A stretch of DNA of 46,695 nt, from contig CALXOT010000060.1 in the NCBI GenBank assembly GCA_944390085.1, positions 1 to 46,695 on the forward strand, read 5' to 3'. This DNA comes from an uncultured Succinivibrionaceae bacterium. GTDB taxonomy: Bacteria > Pseudomonadota > Gammaproteobacteria > Enterobacterales > Succinivibrionaceae. Positions 23,644-33,497 of the stretch are shown here, piece by piece (position 1 is the first letter of the stretch; every line of letters starts with the position of its first letter). The translations under genes were made by a program, and so were the position numbers. A model generated the notes under the pieces. That model did not search any database. It saw only the letters and a list, made by a program, of their open reading frames with translations, and was not told the DNA's origin.

Positions 23644-26469
23644 CTAAAAATGTGCCTCCAGCCCTGAGCGCATGGCAGCAATCTGCGCCAACAGCTCGCG
23701 ATTGGCATCCGGGGTAAATTCGCTGTCAGCCCCGCCCGCCCCCAAGGCATTGACACTTAACATGGCAAAGGCCAGCGCATTGAAAAAATCACAGGCAAGC
23801 TTAAGCTCACTGCGCCTAGCCGCGCCGTCCACATCCGGCACCGCAAAGTTCATCGGATCGCGCTTTACGGCCATGCGGCACAAATGCTGCCCCTGAGGCA
23901 ATGCCTCCCCTGCTGGCACCAGATCTGCCACGCCCAGGGCACTGGGATCAGCCCCGGGTTTAAAGAATACCTGTGCGCTGTTGCCAGCTGACAGGTAATC
24001 ACAGCCAAGGCGCGCCACAAAGTCACCGAGGAAACGGCAGCATAAGGTAGCCTGCACCGCCTGCAGATCCTCGCGGGCACCACTCTTATCCGCCCCCTGC
24101 AATAGCTCCCGCAGCCTCTGCTCCAGGGCACAGCGTTCAGAACGGGCCAGATCCAGGATCTGCACACAAAGGCGCTTTAACAAATTGATGACGCCCCGCT
24201 CTACCTCAGCCCCATTTTTCCAGGGCTGCGCCCCGCCTTCAGCCTTAAAGAAAGAAAAGCGGCTCTCGGCATCTGCATAAACCGTCAGATTGCCCTGCTT
24301 TTGCTCCCAGGCCTGCGCCACTTCCCGCGCCAGGCGCTGCCCAGCAGTTGACTTGGGCAGCTCACTTATCCGGCTGCAGAAAAGTTGCAGCGCATCGCGG
24401 GCATAACGCGGGGCATTGCTGCCTGCAGCAAAATTGTCCTTATAAAGCTGCTGCAACTCCTCAAGGGGCACGGTTAAGGCCGCACGCAACAGGCCAAACA
24501 CCCGGGATACCTGATTTAACTGTAAAAAATCCCGACCGATGGAGAGAGCCTGTTCCTTGAAGGCCGCCAGCGCTGCCTCGCCCTCCGGCCTAGCATAAGT
24601 ATCAAGGCTGTCAAGGGCTGTGCTAAGCTCCCTGCGCATGGCACGGGTACAGCGCTCTGCCCTTTGGGCCAGGCTTAATTCATAATGCGCCTTGAGCTCA
24701 CGGCAAATGCGATCCACGCCTCCATCCGGGCTTAATACGCTTTCAAGCGCCTCTTCAGGTGCTACCACGTGGGCACAGAACAATTCATCGGCAAGCAGCT
24801 CGCGCTTGATTTTATCAATCTTGTCCTGATAGTCAGGATTGATGCCAATCTCCTTACCGGCACTGAATTTAAGCCAGCGGATTTTATCTGAGATATTGGG
24901 ACGGCGGGCCGGATAGAAGCTGGCATAAGGACGGCCATTCCAATTGGCCAGCCAGCCCTGTGCTGAAATGCGCTCCAGGGCATTTTCCATCTCCTTGTCG
25001 GTGGTGGTAGGCTGCCCGCCCTCCATCAGGCTTAACTGCCGCTCGAAGATCTCATCAAAACGGGTTAACGCACATAAAAGCGGCGGATAGCGCAATTGCG
25101 CCCGCTCCTCAGGACTGGCCCCGGCATTAAGTTCAATCCAGCTATTTAAGATGGGCACAATGGAGCTGACCTCCTGCTGTGCCCGCACCCCGATGCAGAA
25201 CAATAAGGCATCAAGCTCCCGTCTTCTGGCATAGCGGTCAAACAGATAGGCCACCTTGCCACGGCGGATGAACTCCGAACCCTGCTCGCGCATGAAGGCT
25301 GTGGGCTCATTTCCGCTCATGCCCTTTTCATCATCTAAAAAGCGCTGCAGCTGATCTTTACGCCGCTCACGTGCCCCGGGGAAATCCAGTACATCAAAAT
25401 TATCTATCGGGCAGGAACCTGACAGCGGGAAGGTGATCTCAAGACCGATGGCTGCCAGTACCGCAAACGGCAGGCTTACCTTGCTGCCGTTTGCTGCATC
25501 AAGGCATACTTCAATGCTCTCATCATTATCAAAAAGCTGCTTTAACACTGAAATGCAGATGATGGTGCCCTGCTTTCTTTGCATCAGCACGCCATCCTGC
25601 TCTTCCACAAAAGCACCTAGCGGGGCATACACCTCCTGCGCCCCTTTGAGCTTTATCAGCTCTGCCCCGATGCGCAAATACATCAGGGTAAAGACCTTGC
25701 ACTCCTTCCAGAAAAAGGAGAAAAAGAGCGCCCGCCCCGCCAAATCAAGCTGTGGCAGCAAGTTCCTTGCTTGTATCCAGAAAGGATGATCGGCAGTCAG
25801 GACATTGAGGCGGCCTGCGCTGTGCCTTGCAATATAATCCGCAACTTCCACCGCATCAGTAAGGGTAAAGGCACTGTCCTTTTGCTCCGGTGGCAACGGA
25901 TGGGCGGCGGCAAAAGTCTGACAGCGGGCCAGATGCTCCTGCAGCGCCTTTTCTGACAGATCAAACTCAATCTGATTTTGCTCCAGATCGTTGAAAAAGG
26001 AGTTAATCAGGATCATCGCTATCTCACATTCGCGCAAAACCTTAAGGCGCACCGGATAACCCGGGATCCCTGGATTCTTGCGGTGAGTAAAGCGAGTGAC
26101 AAAGCCGGTGGCTTCCTGATCATGCCCCGGCGGATTGACATGAGTTAAAAAATCAATCTCCTGCCCGTCCCAATTAGCCTTCAGGCTGCCATCAGGGCCT
26201 GCCGCCATGCGTGAAACCAGATAGCTCTTGCCCGCCTGTGATGCTCCGAACACCCCCACCGTAGTATTGGCCGTAAGCACCTGACAGGCAGCCGTGGCCT
26301 CAAGCCCGGCCCGGGCCAGAGCCGTGACCAGCTTATCGGCCTCCTGATTGAGATCGGAACTGTGACTGCGCTGCTGCTCCACCCAGCTGCAGGCATTTAA
26401 GGCCGCCACAGCGCTTTGTTGCAAGCTTTGTAAGGAGTGCTGCATCTTATCCTGCTGCTCTTGCTGCAT
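23644..26469 (-). CDS. srfC: SrfC-family dynamin-like GTPase
   Basis: This 941-aa cytoplasmic P-loop protein shows GTPase motifs in order: G1 GASQAGKS (75-82), a Thr-bearing G2 region ATGFVTRF (120-127), G3 DFPG (362-365), and an altered G4 TRFD (469-472) in place of N/TKxD. The rest is long helical sequence with coiled-coil character (about 570-900), as in bacterial dynamin-like proteins. The whole matches the SrfC ('putative bacterial virulence factor') family by length and motifs. The 280-residue gap between G2 and G3 is a large insertion. GAGGA precedes the ATG; it starts 24 bases after srfB, and the two families are normally found together. Its nucleotide has not been proven; GTP is inferred. 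Confidence 0.8.
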   Translation of the reverse strand: MQQEQQDKMQHSLQSLQQSAVAALNACSWVEQQRSHSSDLNQEADKLVTALARAGLEATAACQVLTANTTVGVFGASQAGKSYLVSRMAAGPDGSLKANWDGQEIDFLTHVNPPGHDQEATGFVTRFTHRKNPGIPGYPVRLKVLRECEIAMILINSFFNDLEQNQIEFDLSEKALQEHLARCQTFAAAHPLPPEQKDSAFTLTDAVEVADYIARHSAGRLNVLTADHPFWIQARNLLPQLDLAGRALFFSFFWKECKVFTLMYLRIGAELIKLKGAQEVYAPLGAFVEEQDGVLMQRKQGTIICISVLKQLFDNDESIEVCLDAANGSKVSLPFAVLAAIGLEITFPLSGSCPIDNFDVLDFPGARERRKDQLQRFLDDEKGMSGNEPTAFMREQGSEFIRRGKVAYLFDRYARRRELDALLFCIGVRAQQEVSSIVPILNSWIELNAGASPEERAQLRYPPLLCALTRFDEIFERQLSLMEGGQPTTTDKEMENALERISAQGWLANWNGRPYASFYPARRPNISDKIRWLKFSAGKEIGINPDYQDKIDKIKRELLADELFCAHVVAPEEALESVLSPDGGVDRICRELKAHYELSLAQRAERCTRAMRRELSTALDSLDTYARPEGEAALAAFKEQALSIGRDFLQLNQVSRVFGLLRAALTVPLEELQQLYKDNFAAGSNAPRYARDALQLFCSRISELPKSTAGQRLAREVAQAWEQKQGNLTVYADAESRFSFFKAEGGAQPWKNGAEVERGVINLLKRLCVQILDLARSERCALEQRLRELLQGADKSGAREDLQAVQATLCCRFLGDFVARLGCDYLSAGNSAQVFFKPGADPSALGVADLVPAGEALPQGQHLCRMAVKRDPMNFAVPDVDGAARRSELKLACDFFNALAFAMLSVNALGAGGADSEFTPDANRELLAQIAAMRSGLEAHF

Positions 26470-26493
26470 AATTTATTCCTCGTTTCCTGCCTG

Positions 26494-29400
26494 TCAGATA
26501 ATGCGCCCGCTCGATGTCCAGTACTCCGCGTCAGAGACCGTGCGCAGCTTGAATTTAAAGAACTGCCGGATCCGATCGCCGTCCTGCTCATCCTCATCAT
26601 CATGACTGAAGCTGAGCTTTTCTATCTCAAAGGCAAAGAGCGGCGGCATTTTGCCCTTAAGCTCGCGCTTCAAATAAGGGAACGGATGATCCGCACTGTC
26701 AGTAAGCTGCCGCAGCTTCAGCCTTAAGTGGAAATCAGCACGTGAGCTGTTACAGGCATCCTGCGCCCGTTCAAAATCGCGGGTCAGGCGGGCTCTTAAG
26801 GCCTCAATGTACTCGCCATTGGCCTTGCTGATAAGAACCTGCCGTTGCCGCCCCAGATCCTGCAGTTCCTGCTGCCAGCTGCTTTGCTGTTGCTGACCTT
26901 TGGACAAAAGGAACTGAGCCTTTAGATTCAGGAACTCCTGTTCGATTACTTTGTCCTTCTGACCGCTCAGGCGCCCGAACACTCCAACCTTGTCATTGGC
27001 ATGCAAGGCTCCGGCCTGCGTACGCAATGAGTTTTCCTCTGTAGGATCCAAAACAGCAGGCGGCGGATTATCAAGCAGGGCACGCAGCTGCTGCTGCCTT
27101 ACGTTCAATTCCTCCAGCTGCGGCCTGAACTTATCGGCAAGCTCCGGCACCTTCAGGGCCATGGTGTCTATCAAATCAAGAATCTCAGTCTCCGTCAGGG
27201 CAGAGAGGTTCTTGCCAGAGAGCAAAGCGCGCGCCTTTTTCAGGGTCTGGCATTGCTCGACATTCTCTATCATCTCCAGCCGGTACAGCGGCAGGGCCTC
27301 GCTTAAGGGTGAGGCAAACTGGCGATAACCGAAATTGGCAGCTAGCTTCAAGTCAAATTCTGCCTCAGCCATGCTGTCATCCACCCCGGCAAAGACCGGC
27401 TGCACCCCGCTTTCTGCACTGTGATCGGTAAACAGATCCCGCTCTTGCTCACTGTAAATGGCAAACAGCACATCCTCTGCCGCTATCTGATTGCCCTGCG
27501 TCACTATGCCTACATAGTGCATCTGATTTAACGGGGCATCAGCCTCTGCCTGATAACGGAAATTGGGGAAATTGCTGTGATCGCTGCGCAGATGCAACAG
27601 CAGTGCCCCCACCGCCGCCGTGGTCTTGGGATCGCCCACATGTATACCATCGGGACTGAAGGGATACCAGCCTGAGCTGCAGGCATAGCTGTGCATCGAG
27701 ATGATGCGGGCCGGGCTTAAGGCCAGCCTTTCTTCAAAGAAAGCACGCACCCCGGGCAATTGTGAGGGTCTGCCGGTTAACAGCAGCACATCAGGTTCAT
27801 ACTGATTTATCAGCACACACATGCGTTCAAGCACGGCACACAGATCAAAGGAGCCTTCCCGCAGAGCGCGGTCAAGGGCACTTAAATTTATCTCAAGGGG
27901 CAATTGCAACAGCGAAAAACCTGGCAGATAGCGCTGCAGCTGCCCGTCAAACCAGGCAAGGGCCTCGGCATTAGGCTCCGGGGCAGGTGGCGGCAACTGC
28001 AGGGATGTGGGCAGATCATCCCGGCTCTCGTTGCCGTAAATAAAATCTGCCATGCTGCCTGAAACCAGAACTGCCTCAAGTGCCGGGCGCAGATGCTCCA
28101 GATGGAACAAAATACGCAGGGCGACCTTGCTGAACACCTGCTCCACCACCTGCAAGCGCAGGACTTCGTGCTGCACATTGGTCGAGTTTCTGCCCAAAAT
28201 CCGGTCCAGCACGCTCTTATCAAAACCTGCCTTGGCAATGGCGGCAGTGAGGGCATTGAGCGGCCCTCTGCGGATCAGCTCCAGCAGCAGATCATCACCT
28301 GCAATCTTGGCTCCGGTCGCCAGCACTTCATAAGGCCGGATATCCCCCTCGTGCTCCTTTTTATCCTTGCGGAAGGTATAGTCGCGGATCACCAGATCGG
28401 TGGTGCCGCCACCAATGTCGATAGTGGCAATCCGGGCACAGGACAGGGCATTGCCGCGTTCATCCTGCACATGATTGATAAAGCGTCCGTTCAGAGCCGG
28501 ATCAGCTAGGGCATCAATAAAGGCCCGGCACTGACCGCCAAAGACCTGCTGGGATTCGTTGTAGACATAGACAATCTGCCCGGCTTCAGCCTCATTCCAG
28601 TCAATCTTGACCTCAGGCACCGGCGGATACATCTGTGCGGCGGCAGAGCTGAAACCAAACTGCCGCGCCGGGCTTTGATCATAGCCCATGCATTTCCATA
28701 AAATGCCCAGGGCCTCATAGACACAGGAACGCAAATTCTCCCGCTCGGCCTGAGCCATGGCAGGCGGCACCGTCAGAATAACGGTCTTGAGCCTGCGGGG
28801 CATGTTGCCCCAGCGCTTGGCGCTGCGGTGCACGGCCGAGTTAATCTGCACTAAGGCCTGCAGGAAAATCTCCGAGAGCATGAAGGTGACCGTAGAACGG
28901 TAGGAAAAACCGGAACTCAGGCAGTGCAAATTATCCTCGTCACTTAAGGCAAACAGCGCATCCCCGTTTGAATTGATATAGCTGCAATAAGGACGGGCAT
29001 AGACCTTAGTGTTCTTGCTGCGCCGTGCCTCTTCTGTCAGGCTTTGGGATGCTGTCTGATAGCTCAGACTATTGAAAAACCAGACATTGCTGTCAGCGCC
29101 TTCACTTTGCCACAGGTAGCGCTTCGGTGAGGTCAGCCCGGTACGCCCTTCACTGCCCTGACGTAAGGATGACAGCTTGACCGCCTCCGTCCCGACCCGG
29201 GTTAAGGCCGGCCAGCAGAACACATTGGGGCACTTGGAGCGGGCAGACTTGCCGTCAAAGTCAAAATTGGCCTGGGCAAATTCCACCCGGCTGACGAAGG
29301 GATCATCATATTCATTTTCCGGGGCATTCAAATCACGCAGCACCAGCTTAGCAGTACCACGGAAGGAGTCCCCCTCATCCCCGGCCCCTTCGTAATGCTC

Positions 29401-30363
29401 CGCCAGGATGCCGCAGGAGCGCGAATTGCCAATATCCAGCACCAGGCTCACATCCACCGGACGGTTGGTGCGGTAACTTGCCTGCGAATTGGCGATAAGC
29501 CGCACCTGCCGGGGCTTGATGATTAAATTCAAAAATGCCAGCACATTCAGGTAATGCTGCTCATGCAAGTGATCAGTGCGCATGCGCTCCTCAGCATCCT
29601 CTGCCCGCAGGCGGGCAAAATCCTCAAGCCGTTCCCGGGCAAGCTTGGTGAAGATAGCCGCTGCCCATTCATTGACCCAGGCAGCCCCATCGGGCAAGGC
29701 TTTTAAAAACTGGCTGTGCTCATCCTGGCTGCCGCTTAAGGTAAAGATACTGCCGGCATTTACATCCCGAGCCGTGGGCAGATAATAAACCGGCCCCTCA
29801 GCACCATCCTCCACCCGGGTATCAAAGGCAATGGTGACATGGTAACAGCGCTTGCCCCCGCTTCTGCCGGAGCGCTGCTGGCGCAACTTTTCAAAAGCAC
29901 TTAACTCCTTTGCAGGAGCCTTACTGGCAACTGTGCCAGACCTGGCCTCCTGCCGCTGCTGCTCTTCTTCCTTTCTTTTGGTGATATCCACAATGCGGCA
30001 ACGCGCCCAGCACCAGGGGCCCAGGCTCCTGCTTTGCCCGGAGGCTGTGAAATACGGCAGCGGGAACCACACCCCGTCATACAGGCCCAGGGAGCTTGAA
30101 AGGTTAAGGGAAGCCACCGCATCCCCCGGATCTATCTCCCGTCCAGCCGGATCACGGTACACCTCCTGCTCCCCCTCATCCGGGCGCAGGCGTACATAAG
30201 GCTCATTTTGTCCCCGGCTTAAAAAATAACCGGTTGCGGCGTGGCGCACCATCCCGGTGCTGTCACTCCAATCCACCCAGGCTTCATAATCGGTAAACTG
30301 AATACCGGAATTTTCCACCAGATCTATCTGTTCTAAAGTATCGTCAATTAATCGTGCCAGCAT
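26494..30363 (-). CDS. srfB: SrfB-family Hsp70/actin-fold ATPase
   Basis: This 1289-aa cytoplasmic protein is the largest in the window and heads the 18-kb block. It has actin/Hsp70-type nucleotide motifs: phosphate-1 LVLDIGNSRSCG (D310), phosphate-2 ATIDIGGGTTDLVIRD (D649 and D655), and adenosine motif LLLTGRPSQLPGVR (861-873). About 300 residues precede the ATPase and about 400 follow it; the latter include a long Gln/Glu-rich coiled coil (about 1080-1230). Length and motif order match the SrfB virulence-factor family, whose Salmonella member lies beside srfC. The N terminus MLARLID is typical of the family. Only a weak Shine-Dalgarno is seen. The gene diverges from nrdA across 520 bases without any gene. 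Confidence 0.85.
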   Translation of the reverse strand: MLARLIDDTLEQIDLVENSGIQFTDYEAWVDWSDSTGMVRHAATGYFLSRGQNEPYVRLRPDEGEQEVYRDPAGREIDPGDAVASLNLSSSLGLYDGVWFPLPYFTASGQSRSLGPWCWARCRIVDITKRKEEEQQRQEARSGTVASKAPAKELSAFEKLRQQRSGRSGGKRCYHVTIAFDTRVEDGAEGPVYYLPTARDVNAGSIFTLSGSQDEHSQFLKALPDGAAWVNEWAAAIFTKLARERLEDFARLRAEDAEERMRTDHLHEQHYLNVLAFLNLIIKPRQVRLIANSQASYRTNRPVDVSLVLDIGNSRSCGILAEHYEGAGDEGDSFRGTAKLVLRDLNAPENEYDDPFVSRVEFAQANFDFDGKSARSKCPNVFCWPALTRVGTEAVKLSSLRQGSEGRTGLTSPKRYLWQSEGADSNVWFFNSLSYQTASQSLTEEARRSKNTKVYARPYCSYINSNGDALFALSDEDNLHCLSSGFSYRSTVTFMLSEIFLQALVQINSAVHRSAKRWGNMPRRLKTVILTVPPAMAQAERENLRSCVYEALGILWKCMGYDQSPARQFGFSSAAAQMYPPVPEVKIDWNEAEAGQIVYVYNESQQVFGGQCRAFIDALADPALNGRFINHVQDERGNALSCARIATIDIGGGTTDLVIRDYTFRKDKKEHEGDIRPYEVLATGAKIAGDDLLLELIRRGPLNALTAAIAKAGFDKSVLDRILGRNSTNVQHEVLRLQVVEQVFSKVALRILFHLEHLRPALEAVLVSGSMADFIYGNESRDDLPTSLQLPPPAPEPNAEALAWFDGQLQRYLPGFSLLQLPLEINLSALDRALREGSFDLCAVLERMCVLINQYEPDVLLLTGRPSQLPGVRAFFEERLALSPARIISMHSYACSSGWYPFSPDGIHVGDPKTTAAVGALLLHLRSDHSNFPNFRYQAEADAPLNQMHYVGIVTQGNQIAAEDVLFAIYSEQERDLFTDHSAESGVQPVFAGVDDSMAEAEFDLKLAANFGYRQFASPLSEALPLYRLEMIENVEQCQTLKKARALLSGKNLSALTETEILDLIDTMALKVPELADKFRPQLEELNVRQQQLRALLDNPPPAVLDPTEENSLRTQAGALHANDKVGVFGRLSGQKDKVIEQEFLNLKAQFLLSKGQQQQSSWQQELQDLGRQRQVLISKANGEYIEALRARLTRDFERAQDACNSSRADFHLRLKLRQLTDSADHPFPYLKRELKGKMPPLFAFEIEKLSFSHDDEDEQDGDRIRQFFKFKLRTVSDAEYWTSSGRII

Positions 30364-30419
30364 AATTAATTAGCTCTTACCTGAAAGTGCGGTACTAAAT
30401 CACATGCACACTGTCTGAA

Positions 30420-30448
30420 ATTATGGCACCAATAAGCTTTGCAGTGAA
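30420..30448 (-). promoter_or_regulatory. Candidate promoter of the srfB-led block
   Basis: On the minus strand TTCACT (30443-30448) lies 17 bp from CATAAT (30420-30425), about 57 bases upstream of the srfB ATG. It is a moderate match only. The rest of the 520-base srfB-nrdA interval holds no gene; an AT-rich patch lies at about 30655-30710. Confidence 0.35.
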
Positions 30449-30745
30449 TATGCAGAACCGGCAAAAACAGCAGCCGCCTGTTTAACTGCAAAAAATCCAG
30501 CCACACTGCTGCAGACTTCAGCCAAAAAATGAGGACTTACAGCACCAGGCAGGAAACACCTACAAGCAGTGACACCTGCTGCAAGAGGTAAGTCAGGCTG
30601 AGAAAATTTATTACTCAAAACTCAGGAAAATGCACGCCTCCACCAGATTTTCTGTTATAAAACCAAATGTATAACAAATAATTAATTAAAATTTTTCACC
30701 AAAAATCTCCCTTTTAGATCTGATCCTTGGTCCGCCCCGGCGCGA

Positions 30746-30775
30746 TTGTCCGCCTTGCTGGATTTTCCATATAAT
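30746..30775 (+). promoter_or_regulatory. Candidate nrdA promoter
   Basis: TTGTCC (30746-30751), an 18-bp spacer and a perfect TATAAT (30770-30775) precede nrdA, giving a leader of about 100 nt. No clear NrdR-box pair was recognised around it. Confidence 0.5.
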
Positions 30776-30883
30776 CCTGCCAGCACTGCCAGTCTGCCCG
30801 TGCCACCTGTCTACAGTGAAGGCACGGACAGGAGTCCATCAATCCTGACTTACGCTACTGCTCCCGGGCAGATAAGGAACACT

Positions 30884-33445
30884 ATGCAAATTATCAAACG
30901 CTCAGGCCGGCCTGAGGAATTTGATCAGGGGAAAATAGCCCGTGCCATCACCAGGGCTTTACTCAGCGTCAATCAGAGTGCAGATACAAATACAGTAAGC
31001 GCCCTGACCGCTGCAGTCTGTGCTAGGATTTCAGGCCTTACGCGCGTGGAAGTGGAGCAGGTGCAGGATCTGGTGGAAGAGGAGCTGATGCGCGCCCAGC
31101 AGTTTCAGGCGGCTAAAAGCTATATCCTGTACCGCAACCTGCGCAATACCCTGCGCAAGGAACGTGCTCAGTTATGTGAGGCGGTGGCAGATCAAAGCCT
31201 CAATGCTCTGTTGCTGCGCATTGAAGAGCTCTATCCGCAGGAACAGTACAGCCTTAATCTTTTATGCAGCAAATTCGATTCCATCAGGCGCAGCGGCGCC
31301 AGCGCTGCTGAGAATTTACACAGTCTGATCCAGGCTGCCGTCGAGCTGACTACCCCGCACAGCCCGCGTTTTGAAAACATTGCCGCCCTCATCTATCACC
31401 ATGCGCTTAATCAGCGCATCAGTGCCAGGGAGCAGGAACTGGCGCTTACTTCCTTTTATGACAAAGTAAAGTACCTGACCGGGCAGGGGCTTTACGGTGA
31501 CTACATCTTAAAGAGCTACAGCCGTGAGGAAATTGAACAGGCTGCAGCCTTTATGGATCAAAAGCGCGATGAGCTTTTCACTTATGCCGGCATTACCCTG
31601 CTTGCCAAACGCTACCTTATCCACTCCCATGACGGGCAGGTATTGGAGCGGGTACAGGAGTTTTTCTTAGGCATCGCCCTGCATCTGGCGTTAAAGGAAG
31701 CAGCTACGATCCGCCTGTACTGGGTGCAGCGTTTTTATGACATGCTCTCGCGCCTGGAAGTGACCATGGCCACCCCCACCCTGGCCAATGCGCGCAAACC
31801 CTTCTGCCAGCTGTCAAGTTGCTTTATCGATACCGTGCCTGACAGTTTAAGCGGGATCTACCGCAGCCTGGACAATTTTGCCCAAGTCAGCAAGTTCGGT
31901 GGCGGCATGGGCATGTACCTGGGCAAGGTTCGGGCCATGGGTTCAGATATCCGGGGCTTTAAAGGAGCTGCAGGCGGTACCATCCGCTGGATCAGGCTTA
32001 TCAACGATACCGCGGTAGCTGTAGATCAGCTGGGGGTACGCCAGGGAGCCTGTGCGGTTTACCTGGATATCTGGCACCGCGATCTACCTGAATTTTTACA
32101 GCTGCGCACCAATAACGGTGACGAGCGCATGAAGGCCCACGATATCTTCCCGGCAGTCTGTGTGCCCGATTTCTTCTATCAAGAGATAGAGCGCAACCTC
32201 GACGGCACCTGGCAGCTTATCTGCCCACATGAGGTCAAACGTTACTTAGGTTTTGCCCTGGAAGATTATTTTGGTAAGGAATGGGAAGAGCGCTATCAGC
32301 TCTGCCTTGCTGATCCGCGCATTGAAAAGCGCGCCATTCCCTTAAAGGATCTGGTGCGCCTGCTACTCAAATCGGCAGCTGAAACCGGCACCCCCTTTAT
32401 CTTCAACCGGGATACGGTCAACCGAGCCAATCCCAATTCCCATGCCGGCTGCATTTACAGCTCCAACTTATGTACCGAAATTGCCCAGAACATGTCGGAA
32501 ATTTCAGAAGTCACGACCCAGATCAGGGTACAGGACCGCTCTGCCACAGCCGAAACTGCGGATAAGGATGGGACTTCTGGGACGACTGAGGTAGTTACCG
32601 TCACCCGCCCCGGTGACTTTGTGGTCTGTAACCTGGCCAGCCTGTCCTTAGGGCGCCTGGCCTTAAAGGACCGGCAATATTTAAGCGAGGTGACGCAAGC
32701 TGCGGTACGTGCCCTTGATAATGTGATCTCCCTTAATTTCTATCCCCTGCCCTATGCCGGGATCACCTGTGAAAAATACCGTGGTATCGGACTTGGGGTA
32801 AGCGGCTATCATCACTATCTGGCCCGGCGCGGCATTGCCTGGGAAAGTGAAGAGCATCTGCAGGAAGCCGACAGCCTCTTTGAGGACATCAACTATGCCG
32901 CCATCTCAGCCTCCTGTGCCTTGGCACAGGAAAAGGGAGCTTGTGCTGCCTTTGCCGGCAGCAAATGGCAAAGCGGGGAATATTTCTCAGAGCGTGGCTA
33001 CCATTCTGCACGCTGGCAGGAACTGGCGGCGCGGGTAAAACAGCAAGGTCTGCGCAATGCCTCCTTACTGGCCATTGCCCCGACCAGCAGCACCAGCATC
33101 ATCGCCGGTACCAGCGCCGGCATCGATCCGGTGATGAACAAATTCTTCTACGAGGAGAAAAAGGGATCGATGTTGCCGCGTGCTGCCCCGGATCTGAGCC
33201 CGGAAACTTTCTGGCTGTACAAGAGCGCACATGACATTGATCAGAACTGGTCGGTGCGCGCCTGCGGCATCAGGCAGCGCCATATCGATCAGGCGCAGAG
33301 CATGAACCTGTATATCACTACCGACTATACTTTGCGCCGCCTGCTCAACCTGTACCTGAGCGCCTGGCATTGCGGGGTCAAGACTATCTATTACGTCAGA
33401 TCGCGCTCGCTTACGGTCAAGGAATGTGTTTCCTGCTCAGCCTAA
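30884..33445 (+). CDS. nrdA: Class I ribonucleoside-diphosphate reductase, alpha subunit
   Basis: NrdA reduces ribonucleotides to deoxyribonucleotides using a radical supplied by NrdB. ATG 30884 (MQIIKRSGRPEEFDQGKIARAI) is chosen because the ATP-cone domain begins here and AAGGA lies 6 bases upstream; an in-frame extension to 30746 would overlap the promoter. The 853-aa protein has the ATP cone (1-95), PTLANARKPFCQLSSCF with the first active-site Cys, SSNLCTEIA with the radical Cys and Glu, and FVVCNLASLSLG with the disulphide partner. An acidic insert of about 30 residues lies between the last two. The C-terminal redox pair is ECVSC. The inserted loop and CVSC tail differ from E. coli NrdA and may mark another class I subgroup. 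Confidence 0.95.
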   Translation: MQIIKRSGRPEEFDQGKIARAITRALLSVNQSADTNTVSALTAAVCARISGLTRVEVEQVQDLVEEELMRAQQFQAAKSYILYRNLRNTLRKERAQLCEAVADQSLNALLLRIEELYPQEQYSLNLLCSKFDSIRRSGASAAENLHSLIQAAVELTTPHSPRFENIAALIYHHALNQRISAREQELALTSFYDKVKYLTGQGLYGDYILKSYSREEIEQAAAFMDQKRDELFTYAGITLLAKRYLIHSHDGQVLERVQEFFLGIALHLALKEAATIRLYWVQRFYDMLSRLEVTMATPTLANARKPFCQLSSCFIDTVPDSLSGIYRSLDNFAQVSKFGGGMGMYLGKVRAMGSDIRGFKGAAGGTIRWIRLINDTAVAVDQLGVRQGACAVYLDIWHRDLPEFLQLRTNNGDERMKAHDIFPAVCVPDFFYQEIERNLDGTWQLICPHEVKRYLGFALEDYFGKEWEERYQLCLADPRIEKRAIPLKDLVRLLLKSAAETGTPFIFNRDTVNRANPNSHAGCIYSSNLCTEIAQNMSEISEVTTQIRVQDRSATAETADKDGTSGTTEVVTVTRPGDFVVCNLASLSLGRLALKDRQYLSEVTQAAVRALDNVISLNFYPLPYAGITCEKYRGIGLGVSGYHHYLARRGIAWESEEHLQEADSLFEDINYAAISASCALAQEKGACAAFAGSKWQSGEYFSERGYHSARWQELAARVKQQGLRNASLLAIAPTSSTSIIAGTSAGIDPVMNKFFYEEKKGSMLPRAAPDLSPETFWLYKSAHDIDQNWSVRACGIRQRHIDQAQSMNLYITTDYTLRRLLNLYLSAWHCGVKTIYYVRSRSLTVKECVSCSA

Positions 33446-33462
33446 AACAAATGGCTGTGGCC

Positions 33463-33497
33463 GGACCGGGCACTACCTGCAGGGCAGTACCCGGTCC
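33463..33497 (+). terminator. Long GC-rich hairpin after nrdA
   Basis: GGACCGGG (33463-33470) pairs with CCCGGTCC (33490-33497), and the loop contains a further CCTGCAGG self-complement. There is no U tract. It may limit read-through or protect the nrdA message in the 287-base nrdA-nrdB gap. Confidence 0.45.

Noticed and set aside
12619-30363. The block as a type VI secretion cluster
   Set aside because: Although Tag- and PpkA-like proteins are present, no VipA/VipB, Hcp, VgrG, TssJKLM, ClpV, Fha, kinase or PP2C gene is visible in the window.
30746-30883. In-frame TTG extension of nrdA by 46 residues
   Set aside because: It overlaps the likely -35/-10 promoter, and the ATP cone with a good Shine-Dalgarno starts at 30884.
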